A stretch of 16,721 bases of DNA from JBLFWJ01 sp047611425. GTDB lineage: Bacteria > Bacteroidota > Bacteroidia > UBA10329. Within the stretch, counting starts at the first letter, position 1. Each line of letters begins with the position of its first letter. Positions 1 through 8,220 of this stretch are shown piece by piece. The stretch is taken from NCBI GenBank assembly GCA_047611425.1, contig JBLFWJ010000065.1, forward strand, positions 1 through 16,721, read 5' to 3'. The notes under the pieces are model-generated. The model did not search any database, was not told the origin of the DNA, and worked only from the letters and a program-made list of their open reading frames with translations. The translations under genes and the position numbers were made by a program.

Positions 1-816
1 AGGTAATCGAACCTTTGGGCCACAAACCTCCAGTTGACTGAGCACGTGCTTCACTCCTGCTGGGTTTCCTTCTTCGAACAGCATTCCAATCAGATCTAAT
101 AATTGAAATTGGATTTTTCGTGCTTTCGCAAAATCACCTTCTAGCGAATTAGCGATTAGCTTTGAGTATTGCTTTGGATAGGCATTTGCCACAACGGAAA
201 TCACCCCGTCAGCTCCAGCGGCAATCATCGGAAGGCTTAACGTATCATCTCCTGAGATGACCAAAAAGTTCTTGGGCCGATCTTTAATAATGGACATTAC
301 CTGATCAAGGTCGCCAGAGGCTTCCTTTACAGCAATGATGCCGGGCACTTCATGCGCCAGCTTCAAAGTAGTTTCAGCCGAAATATTGCTACCTGTTCTT
401 CCTGGAACATTATAGACGATTATCGGAAGTCCATTGGCTCCAGCCACAGCTTTGTAATGCTCAAAAATCCCTTTTTGTGTGGGCTTGTTGTAGTATGGCG
501 AAACGGATAAAATGGCTGAAATACCATCGTTATCCATTTCAATTAATTGCTGACAAACGGCTGCCGTGTTATTACCTCCCACTCCAAGCACAACAGGCAA
601 CGCACCATTGTTTGCTTCAACTACGCAATCCAATACTGCGTTTTTCTCATCTGTCGATAATGTGGCTGACTCGCCAGTGGTTCCCATCACAACCAAATAG
701 TCAACCTTCCCCTTAACCAAGTGATTTGTCAACTTAGTAAGTGCCGTAAAATCCACACTTCCGTTTGGTCTAAATGGCGTAACCATGGCTACACCGGTAC
801 CTTTCAAAGCTTTCAT
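1..816 (-). CDS. dapA: 4-hydroxy-tetrahydrodipicolinate synthase, 3' end cut by window
   Basis: Condenses pyruvate with aspartate semialdehyde in the first committed step of the diaminopimelate/lysine pathway; cytosolic. 272 residues are visible from the ATG at 816; the family is about 290 long, so roughly 20 C-terminal residues lie outside the window. Family motifs read directly: GTTGE at residues 45-49 (substrate-binding Thr46/Thr47), SPYYNKP around 106-112, YNVPGRTG with Tyr135 (proton relay) and Arg139, and AVKEASGD with Lys164 as the Schiff-base lysine. GADGVISV follows near 201-208. The start codon overlaps the stop of the preceding gene (ATGA, 813-816), so it is the last visible gene of the prmC-ligA operon and is probably translationally coupled. 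No defects seen in the visible part. Confidence 0.96.
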   Translation of the reverse strand, partial: MKALKGTGVAMVTPFRPNGSVDFTALTKLTNHLVKGKVDYLVVMGTTGESATLSTDEKNAVLDCVVEANNGALPVVLGVGGNNTAAVCQQLIEMDNDGISAILSVSPYYNKPTQKGIFEHYKAVAGANGLPIIVYNVPGRTGSNISAETTLKLAHEVPGIIAVKEASGDLDQVMSIIKDRPKNFLVISGDDTLSLPMIAAGADGVISVVANAYPKQYSKLIANSLEGDFAKARKIQFQLLDLIGMLFEEGNPAGVKHVLSQLEVCGPKVRLP

Positions 817-1382
817 TTTTTCAACATGTTGAGATAATGCTTCATCTGCTCAATGAAGAAATCTAGATCCTCATTTCCATCAGGTAATTCCATCATTAGG
901 TCGTAATACTCTTGAAATTCTTTTCTGAAACGCCCAACCTTGAATGTTGCGCGAGACAACGAAACGATGAACAACAATGGCATTGATCGCTTTAATCTAA
1001 GATCAATTAAAAGATCAAACGGCTCAGACATAAAACCAACCACTTTTCGGCCTTTTGGCTTGAAGTACCAGTTAAAATCTTGATTGGTAAAAAAGCCAAA
1101 TTCATCACTGCTTTTAAACCAATCTCGGTGTTCGGACTTTGGCACAAAACCAAGCGCCTGCACTTGTTTTCCCTGTGCCTTGAATTCCTTTACAAGATTC
1201 TTGATGGCCTCAAAATGCTTTTCATCTTTCGCATTAAACATCACCCCAACATTCTTGGCTTCGTTCAAACTAATTGATTTGATTTCACGCTTTGTAGTGC
1301 GCAACTCCTTTTCAAGGATGTATTGCCCGAAAAACTTTCGAATGTTGTTAATAAACTTTATGTCGGGCCAACGCAATTTCAT
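813..1382 (-). CDS. DUF6913-like conserved Bacteroidota protein
   Basis: A 189-residue protein of unknown function, resembling from memory the DUF6913 family found between ligA and dapA in many Flavobacteriia. No signal peptide or clear membrane segment. The N-terminal ~40 residues are basic and helical (KLRWPDIKF, FFGQYILEKEL), followed by an alternating alpha/beta region: VGVMFNA near 46-52, a helix FEAIKNLVKEFKAQGK, the strand VQALGFV, then a segment ending FDLLIDLRL. The pattern suggests a small Rossmann-like fold, which is inference only. The C-terminus is acidic then basic. It starts 1 bp after the ligA stop and its TGA overlaps the dapA ATG, so it is co-transcribed with both. The ATG at 1382 is the only start consistent with that packing. 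No catalytic motif seen. Confidence 0.85.
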   Translation of the reverse strand: MKLRWPDIKFINNIRKFFGQYILEKELRTTKREIKSISLNEAKNVGVMFNAKDEKHFEAIKNLVKEFKAQGKQVQALGFVPKSEHRDWFKSSDEFGFFTNQDFNWYFKPKGRKVVGFMSEPFDLLIDLRLKRSMPLLFIVSLSRATFKVGRFRKEFQEYYDLMMELPDGNEDLDFFIEQMKHYLNMLKK

Positions 1383-1383
1383 G

Positions 1384-3387
1384 CTACGCGATCATACTGA
1401 TAAAATCCTGTTCTGAGATGATTGGAACACCTAGATCCTCCGCTTTTTTCAATTTCGATGGTCCCATTTTATCCCCAGCTAAAACGAAATCAGTCTTCTT
1501 AGAAATAGAGCCAACGTTCTTCCCGCCATTCTGCTCAATGGTTTCTTTTAATTGATCCCTCGAAAATTCAGTAAAAACCCCAGAAACCACAAACGACTTT
1601 CCATCAAGCGAATTACTGGTTCGAGCACCCGTGTCTTCAACTTCAAACTGGAGACCGTATTCCCTTAACCGTCTTACCTGATCGGCATTCTGGTCATCCT
1701 GAAAATATAGAATCACGCTTTCGGCAATCCTTTCACCAATCTCATCTACATCGATTAACTCCTCCTTGGAAGCAGCAATCAATGCTTCAATATTCTTGAA
1801 ATGACGGGCTAACTTTTTAGCTACTGTCTGACCAACATATCTAATTCCAATTCCAAACAGTAAACGTGGAAATGGAATGTTCTTGGAGTCTTCAATTCCA
1901 GCCAAAAGTTTATTAACGGAGGTCTCAGCCATCCTATCTAATGGCAACAATTGCTCTGAATTCAATATGTACAGATCGGCAATGTTTTCGATCAGTCCGA
2001 CCACGTGTAACTGCTCTATAGTCTCAGCACCAAGGCCATCAATATTCATCGCCTTGCGAGAAATGAAATGCTCTATTCTTCCAGTAATTTGAGGTGGACA
2101 ACCAGATTCATTCGGACAGAAATGCTTGGCCTCGTCCTCTACTTTTTTAAGCTCCGTCTCACATTCTGGACACTTATCTATGTAGACAACCCGCTGTGCC
2201 CTGCTAGGCCTGAGGTCCAGATTTACACCAACAATCTTTGGAATGATCTCTCCTCCTTTTTCAACCAAAACAGTATCTCCGAGATGGAGATCCAACTTTT
2301 CAATTTGATCTTGATTATGAAGCGAAGCACGCTTAACCGTAGTCCCAGCCAACAGAACGGGCTCCAAATTGGCAACTGGAGTTATGGCTCCAGTTCTTCC
2401 TACCTGATACGTTACTTCGTTTAAAACAGTTTGAGCTTGTTCAGATGCAAACTTGTAAGCAATAGCCCATCGAGGTGACTTTGCCGTAAAGCCCAGCTCC
2501 TCTCGATCATCCTCGCTATCAACTTTGATTACCACACCATCGATGTCAAATGGCAAATGATGGCGCGCTTCGTCCCAATGAGTCAGGTATGCCTTAACCT
2601 CATCAATAGTTCGGCAAACCTGCATATCGGTGTTAACCTTAAATCCCCACGAACTCATTTTTTCTAGATCACCTTGGTGTGATCCAGTCAGTTTTGAATC
2701 CGCGTGATATGAATACAGAAAGCAATCCAACCCTCGACTAGAAACGATCTTGCTGTCCTGCATTTTCAAGGTTCCAGAGGCTGTGTTTCTTGGATTGGCA
2801 TAAAGTGGTTCTCCTATCTCCTCCCGTTCAACATTCAGTTTTTCAAACTTTGAATGAGAAAGAAACACCTCTCCTCTTACTTCAAATCGCTCTGGAACAT
2901 CCTTGGAATCAATCCTTAATGGAAGACTTCTAATGGTCTTGGCATTCAGCGTTACATCATCGCCTTCAACCCCATCCCCGCGTGTTACGGCTTGAACCAT
3001 TCGCCCATTCTCGTAAGTCACGCCCAATGCAACACCGTCAAATTTTAATTCACAGACATATTGGACTTCACGGTCAATCAATTTTTGAATTCGATCCGCA
3101 AAATCCTCAATCTCCTCCATTGAGTAACTGTTGGAAAGAGACAACATCGGATAGCGATGCTTTACGGTTTCGAACTCTTTACTCACGCCTCCACCCACAC
3201 GCTGAGAAGGAGATTCAAGACTCAGGAAGTCTGGAAATTCTGTTTCCAATTTCATCAATTCCTCCATCTTCAAATCGAATTCTCGATCAGAAATCTGAGG
3301 ATTACTTAATACGTAATACAGATGATTGTGAAAATCCAGCTCCTTTGAAAGTTGCTCAATCCTTATCTGTGCTTCAAGTTGGTTCAT
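1384..3387 (-). CDS. ligA: NAD-dependent DNA ligase
   Basis: Seals nicks in replication and repair using NAD+. 667 residues, the normal length. Domains in order: Ia (1-~70, with NHLYYV and SPSQRVG), adenylation domain with the active-site KFDG (Lys115, the adenylated lysine, preceded by Glu113) and supporting RGEV (Glu173), VVIKVD (Lys288) and YKF (Lys312). An OB-fold spans roughly 320-400, followed by a zinc finger with Cys406, Cys409, Cys424 and Cys430, helix-hairpin-helix repeats about 435-585 and a BRCT domain about 594-667. All hallmark residues are present. The ATG at 3387 overlaps the stop of the upstream outer-membrane-like gene by 4 bp; the stop is followed after 1 bp by the next gene, so expression is tied to the operon. 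Confidence 0.98.
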   Translation of the reverse strand: MNQLEAQIRIEQLSKELDFHNHLYYVLSNPQISDREFDLKMEELMKLETEFPDFLSLESPSQRVGGGVSKEFETVKHRYPMLSLSNSYSMEEIEDFADRIQKLIDREVQYVCELKFDGVALGVTYENGRMVQAVTRGDGVEGDDVTLNAKTIRSLPLRIDSKDVPERFEVRGEVFLSHSKFEKLNVEREEIGEPLYANPRNTASGTLKMQDSKIVSSRGLDCFLYSYHADSKLTGSHQGDLEKMSSWGFKVNTDMQVCRTIDEVKAYLTHWDEARHHLPFDIDGVVIKVDSEDDREELGFTAKSPRWAIAYKFASEQAQTVLNEVTYQVGRTGAITPVANLEPVLLAGTTVKRASLHNQDQIEKLDLHLGDTVLVEKGGEIIPKIVGVNLDLRPSRAQRVVYIDKCPECETELKKVEDEAKHFCPNESGCPPQITGRIEHFISRKAMNIDGLGAETIEQLHVVGLIENIADLYILNSEQLLPLDRMAETSVNKLLAGIEDSKNIPFPRLLFGIGIRYVGQTVAKKLARHFKNIEALIAASKEELIDVDEIGERIAESVILYFQDDQNADQVRRLREYGLQFEVEDTGARTSNSLDGKSFVVSGVFTEFSRDQLKETIEQNGGKNVGSISKKTDFVLAGDKMGPSKLKKAEDLGVPIISEQDFISMIA

Positions 3388-4229
3388 TTACGCCTTGCTT
3401 CTTCATGTCTGATTCTGCGTGCTTCTTTGGCTGCAAGCCCCAATTCTTTTTTCCTTCTTCTTTGATCTTTCCAAGCCATTTTCTCACCCTTAATTATATC
3501 AGGTTTGAAGATGAGAAAATAAAGATCGCCTAGAAATATCTTAAGCTTAAATGATGCAAAAACGCCACTTACGGCTTGGTTAACAAGAGTATCTGGGGTT
3601 AAAACCTGTCGGTAGCCCAATCCCATTCCTACTCCTAGCCAACTGAAAATGCGGTAATGAGCACTCACTCCGGTATGCAACAGAAAACCTTGCTTGCCTT
3701 GTACAATCTTATATTCGGTTTCGCCAACATGCCTGTGACCAATGTTTGCAAAACCATAACCTAGGCTCAATGGAATCGACAGCTCCCAACGGAAGTTTGA
3801 GATGGGAACGAACTCCATGAATGTTGTGAAGTACATCATATCGAACTTTCGATAAACCGAATCCATTCCATTTGCATCCAACAAAGTTGAAATTGCAAGT
3901 CGCTTTGGAAGTATGTAGGCTCCAAAGCCAATGCGATATCGACCTGCTATGGTTGCCCCAAGTTTCAGCCCCCAAATCGATGTGCTGGAACCGAAGAATA
4001 AAGTATTGTGATTATCAAGATTTAGTAACGGATTGAATAGTCTGTGTTTCCGCTTCCGATAGACGGTAGTGTCATAACCCGGTTCACCAGCTTCAAGAGC
4101 ATTTTCAACGATGCTATCGGCTTCCGATTGCTTGGCTGATTTAGGAAACCCGATCACCTCTACTTGAGCTGAGGTTGAAAGTGCTAAACCAAGCAGACAG
4201 ATTATCATCAGCCCAAAGACTCTTTTCAT
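3384..4229 (-). CDS. putative outer-membrane beta-barrel-like protein with a cationic tail
   Basis: A 281-residue protein I do not recognise by name. Residues 1-22 are a clear Sec signal peptide ending in STSAQ before VEV, so it is exported. The middle (about 75-240) is a run of amphipathic strands rich in Gly, Tyr, Phe and Leu (for example LFFGSSTSIWGLKLG, RIGFGAYIL, LGYGFANIG, GVGMGLGYRQVL), as in small outer-membrane barrels. The last ~30 residues are unusually basic (clusters such as DQRRRKKE and ARRIRHEEARRK) and would presumably lie in the periplasm, where they could touch nucleic acid, anionic polymer or a partner; this is inference. It overlaps prmC and ligA by 4 bp on each side, an odd place for an envelope protein. 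Start chosen from the overlap and the signal peptide. Confidence 0.8.
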   Translation of the reverse strand: MKRVFGLMIICLLGLALSTSAQVEVIGFPKSAKQSEADSIVENALEAGEPGYDTTVYRKRKHRLFNPLLNLDNHNTLFFGSSTSIWGLKLGATIAGRYRIGFGAYILPKRLAISTLLDANGMDSVYRKFDMMYFTTFMEFVPISNFRWELSIPLSLGYGFANIGHRHVGETEYKIVQGKQGFLLHTGVSAHYRIFSWLGVGMGLGYRQVLTPDTLVNQAVSGVFASFKLKIFLGDLYFLIFKPDIIKGEKMAWKDQRRRKKELGLAAKEARRIRHEEARRK

Positions 4230-5089
4230 TTCTTTAAAACTCCTTTTGCAAAACGGTCTTTTCCTTGCATATCCTGAACAATTTCAATGTTTTGAAATCC
4301 ATTCTTCTGCATCACTTCAGAAACGAGATTGGCATACTTTTCATTCAGTTCAAAGTACAGCTTTCCTTCCGGTTTAAGCCACACGGCAGCTTTTTCAGAC
4401 AAGACTTTGTAAAATATCAACGGGTCAGGGTTCTCAGGAAACAAGGCCAAATGCGGTTCGAAGACCAAAACATTCTTGTGAATTTCGCTAGCCTCTTCCT
4501 TACCTATGTAAGGCGGATTGCAAACGATTATGTCAAGGTCTTGAAAGACCGTCTCCTCCGAAAACAAATCATTCAGCTTGAAATGGACATTTGTCTTATT
4601 CAAGGAATTGTTCTCTTTGGCGACAACCAAAGCCGCGTCCGAAACATCAATTGCTTGTACATTCCAACTAGCTCTACAGGCATGGATTGAAATGGGAATA
4701 CATCCACTACCTGTGCCTACATCTAGAAAACTAAGGTCATTTTCTAAGTTCTCGTCAATAACCATCTTCACCAATTCCTCCGTTTCCGGACGAGGAATGA
4801 GTACAGCCTCATTCACGTTGAATTTCAATCCATAAAACTCGGTTTGACCAAGTACATATTGAAGCGGCTCTCCATCGACCAATCGATTTAATGCAGCATC
4901 TACTCTATTTAATTCACTTTCGGTAAACCTCCGCTCATTAAGCTGTTGATCCAAGGGCATTACTTCAAATTCGTCTTCAAGGAGAATTCGAAATATGCTC
5001 TGAATTTCCTTTTTAGGGTACAAATCATTCAATGCATCTTGAAACAGTTTTTTCAGATCTAAAATGGTATTGGCCTGAGGCAGAAACAT
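4226..5089 (-). CDS. prmC: peptide chain release factor N5-glutamine methyltransferase
   Basis: Methylates the Gln of the GGQ motif of release factors RF1/RF2 using SAM; cytosolic. Beginning at the ATG at 5089 the protein has 287 residues, the usual length. An N-terminal helical domain (about 1-75) is followed by the IPRPETEEL segment (~98), the SAM-binding loop DVGTGSGCI (~123-131), the acidic AIDVS strand end and the diagnostic NPPY catalytic motif at about 191-194 in IVCNPPYIG. A GTG at 5104 is an alternative start adding five residues; the ATG is preferred because the helical domain begins soon after it, but no strong ribosome-binding site decides. It is the first gene of the minus-strand operon, divergent from the PTPLA-like gene. 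Its stop overlaps the next start by 4 bp. Confidence 0.95.
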   Translation of the reverse strand: MFLPQANTILDLKKLFQDALNDLYPKKEIQSIFRILLEDEFEVMPLDQQLNERRFTESELNRVDAALNRLVDGEPLQYVLGQTEFYGLKFNVNEAVLIPRPETEELVKMVIDENLENDLSFLDVGTGSGCIPISIHACRASWNVQAIDVSDAALVVAKENNSLNKTNVHFKLNDLFSEETVFQDLDIIVCNPPYIGKEEASEIHKNVLVFEPHLALFPENPDPLIFYKVLSEKAAVWLKPEGKLYFELNEKYANLVSEVMQKNGFQNIEIVQDMQGKDRFAKGVLKK

Positions 5090-5191
5090 CAGGCAAAGAA
5101 ACACTTGTAACCATCATGATTGAAAAAAAACAGACTACAATCTTCATGGTATTGATACTGAGTGTATTACATTCACACTCCGAACCATCAA

Positions 5192-5776
5192 ATGAGTAAC
5201 TATTTAAAGGTTTACAGCCTGGTATCGCTGTGGTGTTGGATTCTGTTTCTGGGGTATTTTCTCTATGACCCGGGGTTCAATTCCAAAACGCTTCTTTTCC
5301 TGACTCTTGCTCAAGGGTTGGCTCTATTTGAGGTGCTTCATGTTGGAATGAAGTGGGTGAAAGGTTCCATTAAACCTGTGGCCATTCGAGTATTCATTCG
5401 AGTATTCATAGTTGTAATTCTCCATCTGATGGGAAGTTCATCACAGGTTCAATTACCTGTAGATGGCCGGATTATTATCGCAGTTATTTGGGGATTTACC
5501 GAAATCATCAGGCACTGGCATGCGCTTTCAGATCTAGCTGGTAAAAAGCGCGAAGGCCTCACTTGGTTGAGATACTCTGGCTATATCCTGTTTTACCCAA
5601 TCGGATTGATTGGTGAATTATTGATCAGCTACAAGTTCTTGGCGGAAAGAAACTTCACGATGGATGTTTATGGAACCATCATGTTCATTCTGATTATAGC
5701 CTTCGTGGCAGGCTACCCTCCGTTATTCATATACAATGGAAAGCAGCGCAGGAGAAAACTTAGACCGAAGGTTTAG
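5192..5776 (+). CDS. PTPLA/HACD-type 3-hydroxyacyl-CoA dehydratase homologue
   Basis: A 194-residue multi-pass membrane protein of the PTPLA family. Eukaryotic members (yeast Phs1, animal HACD) dehydrate 3-hydroxyacyl-CoA in very-long-chain fatty-acid elongation. The sequence shows about six hydrophobic segments, the family block FTEIIRHWHALS (102-113), and LRYSGYILFYPIGLIGELL. In the latter, Tyr135 and Glu142 have the Y-P-x-G-x3-E spacing of the catalytic Tyr149/Glu156 pair of yeast Phs1. The N-terminal block FEVLHVGMKWV also matches the family pattern. The C-terminus is basic (KQRRRKLRPKV), as expected for a cytoplasmic tail. The ATG at 5192 is preferred over an upstream GTG at 5162, because family members begin shortly before the first helix. 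No elongase or ketoacyl reductase partner lies nearby, so the in vivo substrate is unknown. The stop overlaps the convergent radical SAM gene by 4 bp. Confidence 0.85.
   Translation: MSNYLKVYSLVSLWCWILFLGYFLYDPGFNSKTLLFLTLAQGLALFEVLHVGMKWVKGSIKPVAIRVFIRVFIVVILHLMGSSSQVQLPVDGRIIIAVIWGFTEIIRHWHALSDLAGKKREGLTWLRYSGYILFYPIGLIGELLISYKFLAERNFTMDVYGTIMFILIIAFVAGYPPLFIYNGKQRRRKLRPKV
5384..5407 (+). repeat. perfect 12-bp tandem duplication inside the PTPLA-like gene
   Basis: The unit ATTCGAGTATTC occurs twice head to tail (5384-5395 and 5396-5407). It keeps the frame and encodes IRVFIRVF in a predicted membrane segment. The copies are identical at every base, including third positions, which suggests a recent slippage duplication. 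Confidence 0.9.
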
Positions 5777-6750
5777 ACTGAAGCCTTGGCCGGTTCACAA
5801 TGTTTGCCCTGCCATAAATTTCTCTTTTCCAGCGATTTCTCCACTTTCGCAAGCACTTCAAAATTTTTCAAAGAGTCCCACTTTGGCGCAAGAAGTTTAT
5901 CTGGAGGTGATTCGTTGATGAATCGGTCAATCACTATATCAGGCCTAATTAGCCCAATGAAATCACCCAACAAACTAATGTAATCGTCCGCAGTAAACAG
6001 ATCGAACATTTCTGGTGTCTGCTTCCATTGAATTGCCATTCGAGTGTGCTTCACAATTTGCAAATGGTGCAGCTTCAAAGATTGAATTGGCAACTTTGAA
6101 ATTTTGCGAGCATGATCCAACAAATCCTCTCGAGACTCACCAGGAAGCCCCAAAATCATGTGTCCTCCCACATGAAGTCCCTTGCTAGCACAAAGCTCAA
6201 AAGCGGCAATAGTTTCTTCGTATGTCTGACACCGGTTAATGCTCTCCAATGTTCGATTGAGCGTACTTTCTATTCCTAATTCAATTGAGACGAAGTGCGT
6301 CTTATTAATCTCGACAAACATCTCAGCAATTTCTTCGGAAATGCAATCTGGACGCGTCCCTACCACTACACCGATTACACCGGGCACACTCAAAGCCTCT
6401 TTGTAAAGCTTACGTAAATGATCAATGTCCGAATACGTGTTTGTGTACGACTGGAAATATGCCAAGAACTTTATCGCTTTGTACTTCTTCGAAAAGAAAG
6501 CAACTCCTTCTTCTAACTGCTGAGTTATAGTTTTCTCAGGAGTGGTGTAGAAAGGTTTGAACGTGGCGTTATTGCAATATGTACAACCTTCTTTTGCCTT
6601 ACTTCCGTCTCGGTTCGGGCAAGTAAATCCATAGTCTATCGATATTTTCTGTACTCGCTCGCCAAACGTTTCCTGATAAAATGAACGCAAGTCCCGATAG
6701 CGTTTTCCGTTTGGGAATTCAATTGGTGCTATATCAGAGGAAGGATTCAA
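5773..6750 (-). CDS. TIGR01212 (YhcC-like) radical SAM protein
   Basis: A radical SAM enzyme of the TIGR01212/YhcC family, whose substrate is not established. 325 residues. The 4Fe-4S cluster cysteines are Cys44, Cys56 and Cys59 in the family signature DYGFTCPNRDGS...GCTYC; the longer first spacing (11 residues) is normal for this family, not a defect. Further family blocks are FLAYFQSYTNTY, GVVVGTRPDCI, VSIELGIES and GGHMILGLPGE. No in-frame ATG lies near the N-terminus or upstream before the next stop, so the start is a TTG at 6750, placing EFPNGKRYRDLRSFY in the usual N-terminal position. It converges on the PTPLA-like gene with a 4-bp overlap of stop codons. A weak promoter-like sequence may lie upstream but I cannot fix it. 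Confidence 0.92.
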   Translation of the reverse strand: MNPSSDIAPIEFPNGKRYRDLRSFYQETFGERVQKISIDYGFTCPNRDGSKAKEGCTYCNNATFKPFYTTPEKTITQQLEEGVAFFSKKYKAIKFLAYFQSYTNTYSDIDHLRKLYKEALSVPGVIGVVVGTRPDCISEEIAEMFVEINKTHFVSIELGIESTLNRTLESINRCQTYEETIAAFELCASKGLHVGGHMILGLPGESREDLLDHARKISKLPIQSLKLHHLQIVKHTRMAIQWKQTPEMFDLFTADDYISLLGDFIGLIRPDIVIDRFINESPPDKLLAPKWDSLKNFEVLAKVEKSLEKRNLWQGKHCEPAKASV

Positions 6751-7035
6751 GGTAGGCAGTTGGTTGAGCTTAATTTTGATTAGACAAAGGTCGACAATTG
6801 AGCGTCTTATTCCGTATGGATTAAGAAATGAAGCAGAGAGGTCAATTGAAATAATCTCAATGTCACCAAAATATTGAATAATAACTAACCAGGGCTAGAG
6901 ATCATTTGGGAGCCGACATTTTAGATACTGTTCTCATTTTGTATTTTTCCTTTCAATATTTATCTCCGAAGATGAGTTTTGAAATAACAGGGATTGAGAG
7001 TAGCTCATTCCAGCTAACACCAAGCCTGAATTAGC
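6751..7035. other. intergenic region, no gene seen
   Basis: About 285 bp between the divergent radical SAM gene and the broken Crp/Fnr gene. It is AT-rich and should hold promoters for both directions, but no TTG/TAnnTTTG pair with proper spacing stands out. A short minus-strand frame here does not resemble a protein. Confidence 0.5.
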
Positions 7036-7617
7036 ATGGAACAACTGAAAAAATAAATCTTGAAACTTCATCCTTCGTTTAGAGAAGCTGAGTTGAATCG
7101 TGGACTTAAAGATTTTGAAATCAAACCGTATAAAACAAGAGTATTTGCGTTGGAGGCTGGTAAAGTGTGCGAGCATTTATTCTTCTCAAAGTCGTCCATT
7201 GTAAAATGTTTTTCTCAGACTCCCGAAGGTGAAGACCACGTGCTTTAGATGAAGTCTGAACAAATGTTTTTTACGGAACACAAAAGTTTCGTAGGTGGTA
7301 CACCAGCAATGTTCAATCTTCAGTTTTACGAAGACTCTGATGTGTCTTGCATTCACCGAAAAAAGTTGATGGAGCTTTACGCGAACTCTACGGATTGGGC
7401 CCTCTTTGGCATCAATCTAACCGAGGCGGTTCATGTGACTTTGACAGATGTCTTTGTAAACCTTCTCTCAAATGACGCGACTTGCAATTATCAATATATC
7501 GAGTATGCATTTCCTCGCTTTTTACAAGTTGCTCCATTAAAAGACATTGCGTCAATGCTACAGGTTTCTCCGGTTACATTGTCCAGAATTCGAGCGGAAA
7601 AACAGACTAAGTATTAG
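7036..7617 (+). pseudogene. Crp/Fnr-family transcriptional regulator with two in-frame nonsense codons
   Basis: Read in one frame from the ATG at 7036, the region encodes a 193-residue Crp/Fnr-like protein of normal length, interrupted by TAA at 7054-7056 (codon 7) and TAG at 7246-7248 (codon 71). Upstream of the TAG the sequence matches the cyclic-nucleotide-binding-like beta roll (LHPSFREAELNRGL, KTRVFALEAGKVCEHLFF, GEDHVL). Downstream, after QMFFTEHKSFV, it runs to a helix-turn-helix end (LKDIASMLQVSPVTLSRIRAEK). The TAG stands where family members often have Trp (one TGG>TAG change), and the TAA could come from a Tyr codon. No indel is needed, so this is recent inactivation by point mutation. 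A TTG at 7060 and the ATG at 7249 could allow fragments to be made, but neither would hold the whole fold. Sequencing error is less likely, as two substitutions would be needed. Confidence 0.85.
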
Positions 7618-7719
7618 TTGTATAAGGATTGAGTAGGGCCCAAAAACTATTTCTTACCAGATGTAAAGTGGGCTTATAAAACCTGTCTATTCTTTTGTAA
7701 TCGAATTAACAACAACATT

Positions 7720-8166
7720 ATGAAAAGTAAAGCCGCAACTACCAAAAAGACATTTAGCAGGTCCACAATTGTAAGCATCGATATTAAAGCAGATGCTGCA
7801 ACAATTTGGGCCTTGCTTACCAACGCATCCGATTTTCCAAGATGGAATTCAACAGTCACGTCTTTGGATGGAAAGATCGCATTAGGCGAGAAGTTGGCCC
7901 TTAAAGTGACATTGGATGAAAAGAGAACTTTCAAATTAAAAGTGAAGGAATTCAAACCAGACAAGCACATGCGGTGGGGGGATGCTATGGGAAATAGAGA
8001 ATACACGCTAACTCCATTTGATGGTGGAGTTACGTTTACCAGGAATGAGAAAATTGGAGGACCATTCTTTCCACTATTTGCTACGATGACTCCACCTTTA
8101 GATCAAGAGTTCGATCAATATGCAGCGGACCTCAAGAAAGAAGCAGAATCAAAAGTCAGCGCTTGA
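7720..8166 (+). CDS. SRPBCC (START-like) family protein
   Basis: A 148-residue cytosolic protein with the SRPBCC/polyketide-cyclase-2 fold, which forms a hydrophobic ligand cavity; the ligand is unknown. After a 15-residue polar leader, strand one is STIVSIDIKADAATIWALL, followed by the typical DFPRWNSTV turn, then GKIALGEKLALKV, FKLKVKEFKPDKHMRWG and GVTFTRNEKIGG, ending in a long helix FDQYAADLKKEAES. Length and order are normal and no stop or frameshift is seen, unlike both neighbours. It sits about 100 bp after the broken Crp/Fnr gene and 54 bp before the broken 8221 gene, all on the same strand, so the three may once have formed one unit controlled by the regulator (inference). The start ATG at 7720 is the first in frame. 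Confidence 0.88.
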   Translation: MKSKAATTKKTFSRSTIVSIDIKADAATIWALLTNASDFPRWNSTVTSLDGKIALGEKLALKVTLDEKRTFKLKVKEFKPDKHMRWGDAMGNREYTLTPFDGGVTFTRNEKIGGPFFPLFATMTPPLDQEFDQYAADLKKEAESKVSA

Positions 8167-8220
8167 CCTTCACTCCTACTGACAAAACTTTAACCAAAAT
8201 TGAACCTTTAATATTTATCA

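Noticed and set aside
5030..5155. Short signal-peptide-like frame on the minus strand upstream of prmC (MKIVVCFFSIMMV...)
   Set aside because: It ends after about 40 codons inside prmC in another frame. The hydrophobic start is likely chance from the T-rich tract; prmC has its own normal start at 5089.
5773..6750. Abnormal cysteine spacing in the radical SAM protein as a sign of inactivation
   Set aside because: C-x11-C-x2-C is the normal pattern for the TIGR01212 family, not CX3CX2C, so the enzyme looks intact.
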